This document shows positions 28,762 through 37,128 of a DNA stretch of 64,000 bases, piece after piece. Every line of letters begins with the position of its first letter. Position 1 is the stretch's first letter. The notes beneath the pieces are model-generated. The model was not told the DNA's origin and ran no database searches. It worked only from the letters and a program-made list of their open reading frames with translations. The stretch is from Azohydromonas aeria (GTDB taxonomy: Bacteria > Pseudomonadota > Gammaproteobacteria > Burkholderiales > Burkholderiaceae_C): the NCBI RefSeq assembly GCF_009760915.1, contig NZ_VIDQ01000001.1:186001-250000 (forward strand), read 5' to 3'. The position numbers were made by a program, and so were the translations under genes.

Positions 28762-28854
28762 GGTCGGGCGCTACATTGCTTCGGCTCCCGGCGGCCGCTC
28801 CGAGCTGTTCCACGGCACCGGGCTGCTCCCCTCACTCGACGTGGAGGCACCGAC

Positions 28855-29358
28855 GTGGAACCGTTCATCGGAGAGATCCGCATCTTCAGCGGCAACTTCC
28901 CACCGCGCGGGTGGGCCACTTGCGACGGGCAGCTGCTGTCCATCGCGCAGAACACGGCGCTGTTCTCGCTGCTGGGCACGGCCTACGGCGGCGATGGCCG
29001 CGTCACCTTCGGGTTGCCCGACCTGCGCGGGCGCGTGCCGGTGCACGCTTCCGGCACGCTGCCGATGGGGCAGGCGGCGGGCAGCGAGACGGTGACGCTG
29101 AGCAGCGCGCAGCTGCCCGTGCACGCCCACGCCGCGCGCGCGGCGGCCCTGGGCGACAGCGTCAGCCCGGCCGGCCGCTACTGGGCGGCCGAGCCCAATG
29201 CCGAGGCGGCGCCGTACAGCAACACCCACAGCGGGCAGACGCTGGCGCCGGCGGCACTGGCGCCCAGCGGCGGCAACCAGCCGCACGACAACATGCAGCC
29301 CTTCCTGGCGATGAACTTCATCATCGCGCTCGAAGGCATCTATCCCATGCGGCCCTGA
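28855..29358 (+). CDS. phage-tail-collar-domain protein, paralogue 1
   Basis: 167-residue collar-domain protein beginning at GTG, with GGAGG 8 nt upstream. The N-terminal half is the conserved collar fold (FIGEIRIF, PPRGWATCDGQLL, YGGDGRVTFGLPDLRGRVPV). A short variable middle follows, with an HxH pair (His90, His92), and the C-terminus is QPHDNMQPFLAMNFIIALEG. Such 'microcystin-dependent/tail collar' proteins occur on many chromosomes outside prophages; their role is unsettled. No signal peptide is visible. First of three paralogues; 15 nt to the next. Confidence 0.9.
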   Translation: MEPFIGEIRIFSGNFPPRGWATCDGQLLSIAQNTALFSLLGTAYGGDGRVTFGLPDLRGRVPVHASGTLPMGQAAGSETVTLSSAQLPVHAHAARAAALGDSVSPAGRYWAAEPNAEAAPYSNTHSGQTLAPAALAPSGGNQPHDNMQPFLAMNFIIALEGIYPMRP

Positions 29359-29373
29359 ACCGGGAGGTCTCTC

Positions 29374-29889
29374 ATGGAACCCTTCATCGGCGAGATCCGC
29401 TGCTTCGGCTTCGCCTTCCCGCCGCGCGGCTGGGCGCTGTGCGCGGGGCAGCTGCTGCCCATCAACCAGAACCAGGCGCTGTTCGCCATCCTGGGCACGA
29501 CCTATGGCGGCGACGGCCGCACCAACTTCGCGCTGCCCGACCTGCGCGGGCGCGTGCCGCTGCACCAGGGCAGCGGCCCGGGGCTAACGCCGCGCCCGCT
29601 GGGCCAGCAGGGCGGCACGGAAGCCGTGACGCTGACCGCGGCGGCGATGCCCGCGCACACCCACCCGGCGCTTTGCAACGGCGGCCCCGGCAACCAGTAC
29701 GCGCCGGCCGGCCACTACTGGGCCCAGGATGCCGGCGGCGCCAGCGAGTACGCCCCCGCGGGCAACACCGCCATGGCCGCCGACGCCGCGGCGCTGGCCG
29801 GCGGCGGCGCGCCGCACAACAACCTGCAGCCCTACCTGGCGATGAGCTTCTGCATCGCGCTGCAGGGCATCTTCCCTTCGCGCAGCTGA
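29374..29889 (+). CDS. phage-tail-collar-domain protein, paralogue 2
   Basis: 171-residue second paralogue with the same order: MEPFIGEIRCFGFAFPPRGW, AGQLLPINQNQALFAILGT, the LPDLRGRVPLH block, an HxH pair (His95, His97), and PHNNLQPYLAMSFCIALQG at the C-terminus. Strong Shine-Dalgarno GGGAGG sits 6 nt before ATG. The middle section differs most from paralogues 1 and 3. An AGQ replaces the DGQ seen in paralogue 1. No signal peptide. 15-nt gap to paralogue 3. Confidence 0.92.
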   Translation: MEPFIGEIRCFGFAFPPRGWALCAGQLLPINQNQALFAILGTTYGGDGRTNFALPDLRGRVPLHQGSGPGLTPRPLGQQGGTEAVTLTAAAMPAHTHPALCNGGPGNQYAPAGHYWAQDAGGASEYAPAGNTAMAADAAALAGGGAPHNNLQPYLAMSFCIALQGIFPSRS

Positions 29890-29904
29890 ACCGGGAGCAC
29901 GTCC

Positions 29905-30408
29905 ATGAGCGAGGCATTCATCGGCGAGACCAGGATGGTGGGCTTCGGCTGGGCGCCGCAGGGCTGGGCCCCGTGCGACGGCCGGCTGCTGCCGATCAAC
30001 CAGTACCAGGCGCTGTTCGCGCTGATCGGCACGACCTACGGCGGCGACGGCGTCACGAGCTTCGCGCTGCCGGACCTGCGCGGGCGCGTGCCCCTGGGCT
30101 TCAGCGGCGCGCACCCGCCGGGACAGTCCGGCGGCGAGGCCACGCACACGCTGACGGCGCAGGAGATGCCGGCCCACGGCCACGCGGGCGTGGCCGCGGA
30201 CGCGCCGGGCAGCCAGAAGAGCCCGGCAGGCCAGGTCTGGGCACGCGACTCCAAGGGCCAGTTCCTGTTCGGCGCCGCGGCCGGCACGGCGCTGGCGGCC
30301 GACGCCATCGGCAGCAGCGGCGGCTCGCAGCCGCACGACAACATGCAGCCCTATCAGGTGGTGAACTGGATCATCGCGCTCGAAGGCCTCTTCCCCTCGC
30401 GCGACTGA
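29905..30408 (+). CDS. phage-tail-collar-domain protein, paralogue 3
   Basis: 167-residue third paralogue: AFIGETRMVGFGWAPQGWAP, CDGRLLPINQYQALFALIGT, LPDLRGRVPLG, HxH (His91, His93), and QPHDNMQPYQVVNWIIALEG at the end. The stop TGA overlaps the ATG of the GNAT gene (TGATG), so translation of the acetyltransferase should depend on ribosomes finishing this gene. The near-equal 15-nt gaps and repeated GGGAG sites suggest balanced synthesis of all three paralogues. Confidence 0.92.
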   Translation: MSEAFIGETRMVGFGWAPQGWAPCDGRLLPINQYQALFALIGTTYGGDGVTSFALPDLRGRVPLGFSGAHPPGQSGGEATHTLTAQEMPAHGHAGVAADAPGSQKSPAGQVWARDSKGQFLFGAAAGTALAADAIGSSGGSQPHDNMQPYQVVNWIIALEGLFPSRD

Positions 30409-30947
30409 TGGGCGTGGCGCCCGGCGTGGTTGCGCTGCGGCCCGAGACCGCGGCCGACGACGCCCTGCTGGCGGCGCTCTACGGCGCCACCCGGGCCGCG
30501 GAGCTGGCCGCGCTGCCGTGGAGCGCGGCGCAGAAGGCCGACTTCCTGCAGCAGCAGCACCGGCTGCGCGAGCGGCACTACCGCGCGCACTTCGCCGCAG
30601 CGGCCTTCGACGTGATCGAGGAGGACGGCCGCCCGGTGGGGCGGCTGTGCCTGTGGCGCGGCGCCCGGGAGTGGCGCGTGGTGGACATCGCGCTGCTGCC
30701 CGAGTGCCGCGGGCGCGGCATCGGCAGCGCGCTGCTGCGCCGGGTGCTGGCCGAGGCGGATACGGCAGGCGCGGCCGTGAGCCTGCACGTGGAGCCCGCC
30801 AGCCCGGCGTGCCGCCTCTACGGACGGCTGGGCTTCCAGGCGGCGGGCGGCGACGGTTTCTACCTGGCGATGCGGCGCTCAGCCGTGCCGCCGGGCGCTG
30901 CGGCGGCGGGTGACGAAGGCGCCCAGGCCGGCCAGCAGCAGCAGTGA
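30408..30947 (+). CDS. GNAT N-acetyltransferase coupled to the collar triplet
   Basis: 179-residue GNAT-fold protein. The acetyl-CoA pyrophosphate loop is CRGRGIGSALL (R/Q-x-x-G-x-G/A), preceded by the beta-4 text VVDIALLPE and followed by the C-terminal ACRLYGRLGFQ motif. The acceptor is unknown; family members modify small molecules, antibiotics or protein N-termini. Its start overlaps the stop of collar paralogue 3. The last 23 codons (poly-Ala/Gln tail) run antisense to the end of the PEP-CTERM gene, a 69-nt convergent overlap, so the functional domain ends before the overlap. Confidence 0.88.
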   Translation: MGVAPGVVALRPETAADDALLAALYGATRAAELAALPWSAAQKADFLQQQHRLRERHYRAHFAAAAFDVIEEDGRPVGRLCLWRGAREWRVVDIALLPECRGRGIGSALLRRVLAEADTAGAAVSLHVEPASPACRLYGRLGFQAAGGDGFYLAMRRSAVPPGAAAAGDEGAQAGQQQQ

Positions 30948-31553
30948 GGCGGTGCCGGGCTCGGGGACGGCACCGCCGCCACCGCCTGTGTCGTAGGAGA
31001 AGCTCAGGAGCGAGAAGTCGAGAATCCCGCCGTTGTAGAGAGTGGGGACGCCCGTCGTGCCCATGCCCGGGCCGGTCAGTGCCAGCTCAATGGTGGCGCT
31101 GCCATCGGCCAGCATGGCCAGCGCGGCGGCCGTGAGCGCGACGGTGTAGTGGTACACGTAGCCGCTCAGGCCGGCGCTGGCTTCGAACGCCGCATTGAGC
31201 GCCGCGGTGAGGTCCACGCCGTCCAGGCTGAAGTTCGCCACCTGGTCTCCGGAAGCCACGGCGTCGCCGTCGAACAGGCCAATCGTGATCGAGCCGGCAT
31301 TGATACCGGACACCGCTGCGAAGGTGTGCGTCCAGCTCGCGCTGAAGTTGAATGCGGTGTCGCCGCCATTCTGGATGTTGAACGGTGCCGGGTCGTTGGC
31401 ATTGGCGGCTATGAGGGCGGCGCCGGTCATCTGTGTGCCGTCGGCAGCATCGATGTCGCCCAACTGGCTGGTGACCACCGCGGCCTGCGCCGCGCCACCG
31501 CAGGCCAGCGCGGCGGCCAGCGCCGTTGCGGCCAGGAGCCTGAGATTCTTCAT
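30879..31553 (-). CDS. PEP-CTERM sorting-domain exported protein
   Basis: 224-residue secreted protein. Signal peptide 1-24 (LAATALAAALACGGAAQA). The mature region has Gly/Ala/Asp-rich beta-type sequence without a known enzyme motif. The C-terminal sorting signal is VPEPGTASLLLLAGLGAFV followed by RRRSARR (about 196-224). PEP-CTERM proteins are recognised by exosortase (EpsH/XrtA), and many go to the cell surface or exopolysaccharide matrix; no exosortase is in this window. Base composition looks somewhat lower in GC than the neighbours. ATG 31553 is chosen because the signal peptide starts there; GGATTGG precedes it. Confidence 0.9.
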   Translation of the reverse strand: MKNLRLLAATALAAALACGGAAQAAVVTSQLGDIDAADGTQMTGAALIAANANDPAPFNIQNGGDTAFNFSASWTHTFAAVSGINAGSITIGLFDGDAVASGDQVANFSLDGVDLTAALNAAFEASAGLSGYVYHYTVALTAAALAMLADGSATIELALTGPGMGTTGVPTLYNGGILDFSLLSFSYDTGGGGGAVPEPGTASLLLLAGLGAFVTRRRSARRHG

Positions 31554-31748
31554 TCCAATCCCTTTGCGTTTCTTGTTCGCGGCGCAACGCGGAGAGGTCG
31601 GACGCATCGGAATCCGGTGAGACAAGGCCCGAGGCGCCAGTGCGCACCGGGCAGCCAAGCAGGTTCCGGACCTTGTCTGTCAAGTCCTTGATTCAGGTAG
31701 GTTTTCTGAGCCCGGCGCGGGCCGTCAGGCCACAAATGTAAGAAATTC

Positions 31749-31774
31749 CGTCACAGTGTTAACGCGAAGTGACG
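31749..31774. promoter_or_regulatory. inverted repeat between the phrB end and the PEP-CTERM promoter region
   Basis: CGTCAC (31749-31754) and GTGACG (31769-31774) separated by 14 nt, touching the phrB stop at 31775. It may be an operator for the PEP-CTERM gene or part of a 3' end. The 221-nt gap otherwise shows only an AT-richer patch at 31688-31745 and no T-tract terminator. Confidence 0.3.
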
Positions 31775-33310
31775 TCAATCCACGCCCGCCGCCTGCGCCT
31801 TCTTCGCCGCCCGGGCCGCGGCCTGGGCGGCCTTGGCCTCCTTGACCACGGCGTAGCGCGCCAGTGTCTTCTGGCGCGCCTCCTCGTGGTCCACGATGGG
31901 CAGCGGGTAGTCCACGCCCAACTCGATGCCGGCGGCTTCCAGGTCCACCGGCTTGGCGAGCCATGGGGCGTGGATCAGGTCGTCGGGCAGCCTGGCCAGC
32001 TGCGGCAGGTAGCGGCGGATGAAGCGGCCCTGCGGGTCGAACTTCCTGCTCTGGTTGACGGGGTGGAAGATGCGGAACCAGGGCTGCGGGTCGCAGCCCG
32101 TGCCCGCGGCCCACTGCCAGTTGCCGTTGTTGGAGGCCAGCTCGTAGTCGTTGAGCTTCAGCGCGAACCAGCGCTCGCCGCGCCGGTAGTCCAGGCCCAG
32201 GTCCTTGACCAGGAAGCTGGCCGTGACCATGCGCAGCCGGTTGTGCTGGTAGCCGCTCTGGGCGAGCTGCAGCATCGCGGCGTCCACCAGCGGGTAGCCG
32301 GTGCGGCCCTCGCACCAGGCGGCAAACAGCGCGTCGGCGTGCTTGCCCTTTTCCCACTTGATGCGGTCGAACTCGGCGCGGTAGGCGTGCTCGACGACGC
32401 GCGGGTGGTGGAAGACGATCTGCTGGAAGAAGTCGCGCCAGGCCAGCTCCGACAGCCACACCCGCGCGCCGCTGGAGCCGGCCTGGGCGCGGCGCCAGGC
32501 CTCGCGCGCGAGCTGGCGCACGGAGACGGTGCCGAAGCGCAGGTGCGTGCCCAGGTAGCTGGGGCCCTTGACGGCGGGGAAGTCGCGCGTGGCGTCGTAG
32601 CGGTCGATGCGCTCGGCCAGGAACTCCTCCAGCAGCGCCTGGCCGCCGGCCGGGCCGGTGGGCAGCTTCAATTGATGCAGGTTGGTGGTCTCGAAGCCCA
32701 GCGATTCCAGGCTGGGAATCGGCTGGCGCAGCTCGGCCGGCACGGCGGCGAGCGCCGCGGCGTGGCGGGCGACGGGGTAGACGCCCAGGTAGAAGTCGTC
32801 GAGCTTCTTGAGCCAGGCGTTGAAGTAGGGCGTGAACACGGCGTAGGGCGTGCCCGCGCCGCTGAGCACCTCGTTGCGCTCGAACACGACGTGGTCCTTG
32901 CTGCCGTGCAGCGCGATGCCGTGCTCGGCCAGCGCGCCGCGCACGCGCGCGTCGCGCTCCAGCGCCGCGGGGTCGTCGTCGTGGTTGAGGTAGACGGCCT
33001 GCACGTGCAGCTGTTGGGCCAATCGCACGATCTCGTCGGCGCCGCGGCCGTGGCGCACGATCAGCCCGGCGTGCTCGGTGCCGTGCGCCGCGCCCAGCGC
33101 GCGCAGCTGCGCGTCCAGGCCGACCAGGCTGTCGCGGATGAACTCCACGCGCCGGTCCTGGCGCGGCAGCCCGGCCAGCAGCTCGGTGTCGAAGACGAAG
33201 GCACACCACACGCGCCGGGCGTGGCGCAGGGCGTGGTAGAGGGCGGCCTGGTCGTCGGCGCGCAGGTCGCGCCGGAACCAGACGAGGGCGGTGTCAAGGT
33301 CCTTGTTCAC
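31775..33310 (-). CDS. phrB: deoxyribodipyrimidine photolyase (CPD photolyase class I)
   Basis: Blue-light enzyme that splits cyclobutane pyrimidine dimers using FADH-. 511 residues: photolyase N-terminal antenna domain (ALVWFRRDLRADDQAAL) and FAD-binding C-terminal domain with WLSELAWRDFFQQI, the GYPLVDAAMLQL motif, HNRLRMVTASFLVKDL and the NNGNWQWAAGTG stretch. It initiates at GTG 33310 (no closer ATG before the antenna motif). A Lys/Ala tail of about 30 residues extends beyond the family core. It is divergent from yqgE across 34 nt. Confidence 0.94.
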   Translation of the reverse strand: MNKDLDTALVWFRRDLRADDQAALYHALRHARRVWCAFVFDTELLAGLPRQDRRVEFIRDSLVGLDAQLRALGAAHGTEHAGLIVRHGRGADEIVRLAQQLHVQAVYLNHDDDPAALERDARVRGALAEHGIALHGSKDHVVFERNEVLSGAGTPYAVFTPYFNAWLKKLDDFYLGVYPVARHAAALAAVPAELRQPIPSLESLGFETTNLHQLKLPTGPAGGQALLEEFLAERIDRYDATRDFPAVKGPSYLGTHLRFGTVSVRQLAREAWRRAQAGSSGARVWLSELAWRDFFQQIVFHHPRVVEHAYRAEFDRIKWEKGKHADALFAAWCEGRTGYPLVDAAMLQLAQSGYQHNRLRMVTASFLVKDLGLDYRRGERWFALKLNDYELASNNGNWQWAAGTGCDPQPWFRIFHPVNQSRKFDPQGRFIRRYLPQLARLPDDLIHAPWLAKPVDLEAAGIELGVDYPLPIVDHEEARQKTLARYAVVKEAKAAQAAARAAKKAQAAGVD

Positions 33311-33332
33311 GGGTGTCAGTGTGACCCGGGAA

Positions 33333-33338
33333 TAGAAT
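33333..33338 (+). promoter_or_regulatory. -10-like hexamer TAGAAT, 6 nt before yqgE ATG
   Basis: TAGAAT, then CGGCGC, then ATG at 33345, inside the 34-nt gap to phrB. The spacing predicts a leaderless mRNA for the yqgE-ruvX-pyr operon. No -35 and no Shine-Dalgarno are visible. Confidence 0.5.
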
Positions 33339-33344
33339 CGGCGC

Positions 33345-33917
33345 ATGGCTGAGCGCGGCATCGATCTGACCAACCAGTTCCTGATTGCCATGCCCGGCAT
33401 GACGGACGACAACTTCGCGGGCGCGGTGGTGTACCTGTGCGAGCACAGTGCCAAGGGCGCCCTGGGCTTGATGATCAACAAGCCCACCGACATCTCCCTG
33501 AAGAACCTGTTCGAGAAGGTCGACCTGAGCCTGGAGCGCCCGGACCTGGCCGACGCGCCGGTGTACTTCGGCGGCCCGGTGCAGACCGAGCGCGGCTTCG
33601 TGCTGCACGAGGTGCAGGGCAGCGGCCCCTTCAGCTCCACCCTGGCGGTGCCCGGCGGCCTGGGCATGACCACCAGCAAGGACGTGCTCGAAGCGCTCTC
33701 GCGCGGCGCGGGCCCGCACAAGGTGCTGGTGACGCTGGGCTACGCCGGCTGGGGCGCGGGGCAGCTGGAGCAGGAGATCGGACGCAACGGCTGGCTCAAC
33801 GTGGCGGCCGATCCGAGCATCATTTTTGACACCCCGCCCGAGCGCCGCTACGAGCGCGCGCTGGCGCTGCTCGGGATCGACCCGCGCATGCTCAGCGGCG
33901 AGGCGGGGCACGCATGA
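33345..33917 (+). CDS. yqgE: YqgE/AlgH family protein (UPF0301)
   Basis: 190-residue protein of the UPF0301/AlgH family, whose molecular activity is unknown. Signature text: [20 protein letters not shown] at the N-terminus, [27 protein letters not shown], and [15 protein letters not shown]. Full length. It opens a tight operon with ruvX (ATGA overlap), the same pairing seen in many proteobacteria, where it is conserved with RuvX rather than with alginate genes. Confidence 0.95.
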   Translation: MAERGIDLTNQFLIAMPGMTDDNFAGAVVYLCEHSAKGALGLMINKPTDISLKNLFEKVDLSLERPDLADAPVYFGGPVQTERGFVLHEVQGSGPFSSTLAVPGGLGMTTSKDVLEALSRGAGPHKVLVTLGYAGWGAGQLEQEIGRNGWLNVAADPSIIFDTPPERRYERALALLGIDPRMLSGEAGHA

Positions 33918-34321
33918 GTGGAACGCCTCCGGGCGGCCGCGAACTCAGCTTCCTCGCCTTCGACTTCGGTGCCAAGCGCACCGGCGTGGCCAGCGGCAAC
34001 ACCGTCACGCGCAGCGCCACGCCGCTGACCACCATCGCCACCGAGAAGACCGACGAGCGCTTCGCGGCGGTTGAAAAACTCATCCGCGAATGGCGTCCCG
34101 ATGCGCTGGTGGTGGGCGTGCCTTATCACCCCGACGGCGCTGCGCACGACAATACGCGCCGCGCGCAGCGCTTCGCGCGCCAGTTGCACGGCCGCTTCCG
34201 GCTGCCGGTGCACGAGGTGGACGAGCGCTACACCAGCACCGAGGCCGAGGCCGCCGGTGCGCGCGACCTGGACGCGGCCGCGGCCGCGTTGATCCTGGAG
34301 CAATTTCTCCGACAAGCATGA
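33914..34321 (+). CDS. ruvX: Holliday-junction resolvase-like / pre-16S rRNA nuclease YqgF
   Basis: 135-residue RNase H-fold protein. The N-terminal Asp in [14 protein letters not shown], the [10 protein letters not shown] strand, and the C-terminal [11 protein letters not shown] motif with its catalytic acidic residues are intact. In E. coli YqgF processes the 5' end of pre-16S rRNA; a Holliday junction role was proposed from structure. 4-nt overlaps with yqgE and pyrR. Confidence 0.93.
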   Translation: MSGTPPGGRELSFLAFDFGAKRTGVASGNTVTRSATPLTTIATEKTDERFAAVEKLIREWRPDALVVGVPYHPDGAAHDNTRRAQRFARQLHGRFRLPVHEVDERYTSTEAEAAGARDLDAAAAALILEQFLRQA

Positions 34322-34829
34322 GCAACCTTTCCCTGGACGCCGAGGCGCTGTACGGCGAGCTGCTGCGCGGCGTGGCGCGGCTGCTGCGCCCGGCCGATGC
34401 CGAACAAGCCGCGCTGGTGGGCGTGTGGAGCGGCGGCGCCTGGCTGGCCGAGCGGCTGCACGCCGACCTGCGCCTGGCCGGCGCCCCCGGCGTCATCTCC
34501 AGCGCGCTGCACCGCGACGATTTCGGCTCGCGCGGCATGGCCACGAGCGACGCCACCAAGCTGCCCTTCAGCGTGGACGGGCGCCACATCCTGCTGATCG
34601 ACGACGTGGTCTACACCGGGCGCACCACGCGCGCGGTGATCAACGAGCTGTTCGACTTCGGCCGCCCGGCCAGCGTGACGCTGGCGGTGCTGGTGGACCG
34701 CGGCGCCCGCGAGCTGCCCATCGAGCCGGCCTTTGCCGCAGCCAAGCTCACGCTGCCGGCGGCGCAGCGCCTGTCGCTGGCGCGCGACGGCGCGGGCCGC
34801 TTCACTTTCGCCCTGGAGGACGCCGCCTG

Positions 34830-34830
<1 letters not shown>
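34318..34830 (+). CDS. pyrR: PyrR: pyrimidine operon regulator / uracil phosphoribosyltransferase
   Basis: 170-residue type I phosphoribosyltransferase. The PRPP loop is [16 protein letters not shown] (about 95-110), and [16 protein letters not shown] is the PyrR-type flexible/RNA-side text. It converts uracil plus PRPP to UMP and in Firmicutes also binds pyr mRNA; I see no attenuator hairpin in front of pyrB here because the genes overlap. Start ATG is inside the ruvX stop; its stop overlaps pyrB (TGATG). Confidence 0.93.
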
Positions 34831-35792
<962 letters not shown>

Positions 35793-35800
35793 AGCCGTTT

Positions 35801-37108
35801 ATGAAGATCCTGATCAAGAACGGCCGCGTCGTGGACCCGGCCTCGGGCCGCGACGAGGTGGCCGACGTGGCGATTGCCGCCGGGCGCATCCTGACCATCG
35901 GCGCGGTGAGCCCGGATTTCGAGGCCGAGCGCGTCATCGACGCCGACGGCCTGGTGGTCGCGCCGGGCCTGGTGGACCTGGCCGCGCGGCTGCGCGAGCC
36001 CGGCCACGAGCACGAGGGCATGCTGGAGAGCGAGCTGGCCGCGGCCGCCGCCGGCGGCGTCACCAGCCTGGTCTGCCCCCCGGACACCGACCCGCCGCTG
36101 GACGAGCCGGGGCTGGTGGACATGCTCAAGTTCCGCGCCCGCAAGCTCAGCCGCTGCCGCCTGTTCCCGCTGGGCGCGCTCACGCGCGGCCTGGAAGGCA
36201 AGGCGCTGACCGAGATGGCCGAGCTCACCGAGAGCGGCTGCATCGGCTTCGCGCAGGCCGAGGCTCCCGTGCGCGACACGGCGGTGCTGGTGCGCGCGCT
36301 GCAGTACGCCAGCACCTACGGCTATGCCGTGTGGCTGCGCCCGCAGGACCCGTGGCTGGGCTCGGGCGTGGCCGCCAGCGGCGCGGTGGCGACGCGGCTG
36401 GGCCTCTCCGGCGTGCCCGTGGCGGCCGAGACGGTGGCGCTGCACACCCTCTTCGAGCTGGTCAAGGTCACCGGCGCGCGCGTGCACCTGTGCCGCCTCT
36501 CCAGCGCCGAAGGCGTGGCGCTGCTGCGCCAGGCCAAGGCGCAGGGGCTGCCGGTGACGGCGGACGTGAGCATCAACTCGCTGCACCTGACGGACGTGGA
36601 CATCGGCTTCTTCAATGCCGCCATGCGCCTGACGCCGCCGCTGCGCCAGCAGCGCGACCGCGACGCGCTGCGCGCGGGGCTGGCCGACGGCACCATCGAC
36701 GCGCTGGTGTCGGACCACACACCGGTGGACGAGGACGCCAAGAACCTGCCCTTCGCCGAGGCCGAGCCCGGTGCCACGGGGCTGGAGCTGCTGCTGAGCC
36801 TGGCGCTGAAATGGGGCCAGGAGCAGGGGCTGTCGCTGGCCGACACGCTCGCGCGCGTGACCAGCGGCCCGGTGGGCGTGCTGGGCGAGGCGCTGGGCTC
36901 GCTGGCCTCCAGCGCGGGGCGGCTGGTGGAGGGCGGCGTGGCCGACGTCTGCCTGTTCGACGCGCAGGCGCAGTGGGGACTCGACGCCTCGCAGCTGCGC
37001 AGCCAGGGCAAGCACACGCCGTTCGCCTTCGAGCACACCGGCAGCCTGCTGCCCGGGCGCGTGGTGGCCACGCTGGTGGCCGGCACGGTGGCGCACGAGT
37101 CCTTCTGA
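35801..37108 (+). CDS. dihydroorotase homologue lacking the HxH metal ligands (PyrC'/PyrX type)
   Basis: 435-residue amidohydrolase-fold protein. Where active dihydroorotases have D-x-H-x-H-x-R-x-P-G this one has DLAARLREPG: residues 61 and 63 are Ala and Arg rather than His. Near residue 310 the motif is SDHTPVDEDAKN, with the second His of DHAPH also lost. It is therefore unlikely to bind the catalytic zinc pair. In Pseudomonas such PyrC' proteins are structural partners required for PyrB activity; by position 8 nt behind pyrB the same role is inferred. A working dihydroorotase must be encoded elsewhere. Confidence 0.9.
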   Translation: MKILIKNGRVVDPASGRDEVADVAIAAGRILTIGAVSPDFEAERVIDADGLVVAPGLVDLAARLREPGHEHEGMLESELAAAAAGGVTSLVCPPDTDPPLDEPGLVDMLKFRARKLSRCRLFPLGALTRGLEGKALTEMAELTESGCIGFAQAEAPVRDTAVLVRALQYASTYGYAVWLRPQDPWLGSGVAASGAVATRLGLSGVPVAAETVALHTLFELVKVTGARVHLCRLSSAEGVALLRQAKAQGLPVTADVSINSLHLTDVDIGFFNAAMRLTPPLRQQRDRDALRAGLADGTIDALVSDHTPVDEDAKNLPFAEAEPGATGLELLLSLALKWGQEQGLSLADTLARVTSGPVGVLGEALGSLASSAGRLVEGGVADVCLFDAQAQWGLDASQLRSQGKHTPFAFEHTGSLLPGRVVATLVAGTVAHESF

Positions 37109-37128
37109 GGCCGCAGCGCACGCCGCCG

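Noticed and set aside
26544..28979. A single 811-codon minus-strand frame joining permease region and methyltransferase
   Set aside because: Its upstream two thirds are out of frame with the real permease; the ATGA overlap at 27152-27155 and AGGAG fix two separate genes.
28855..30408. A prophage or tailocin remnant because of tail-collar domains
   Set aside because: No other phage genes, integrase or att-like repeats were found, and the three paralogues are intact and evenly spaced with a GNAT.
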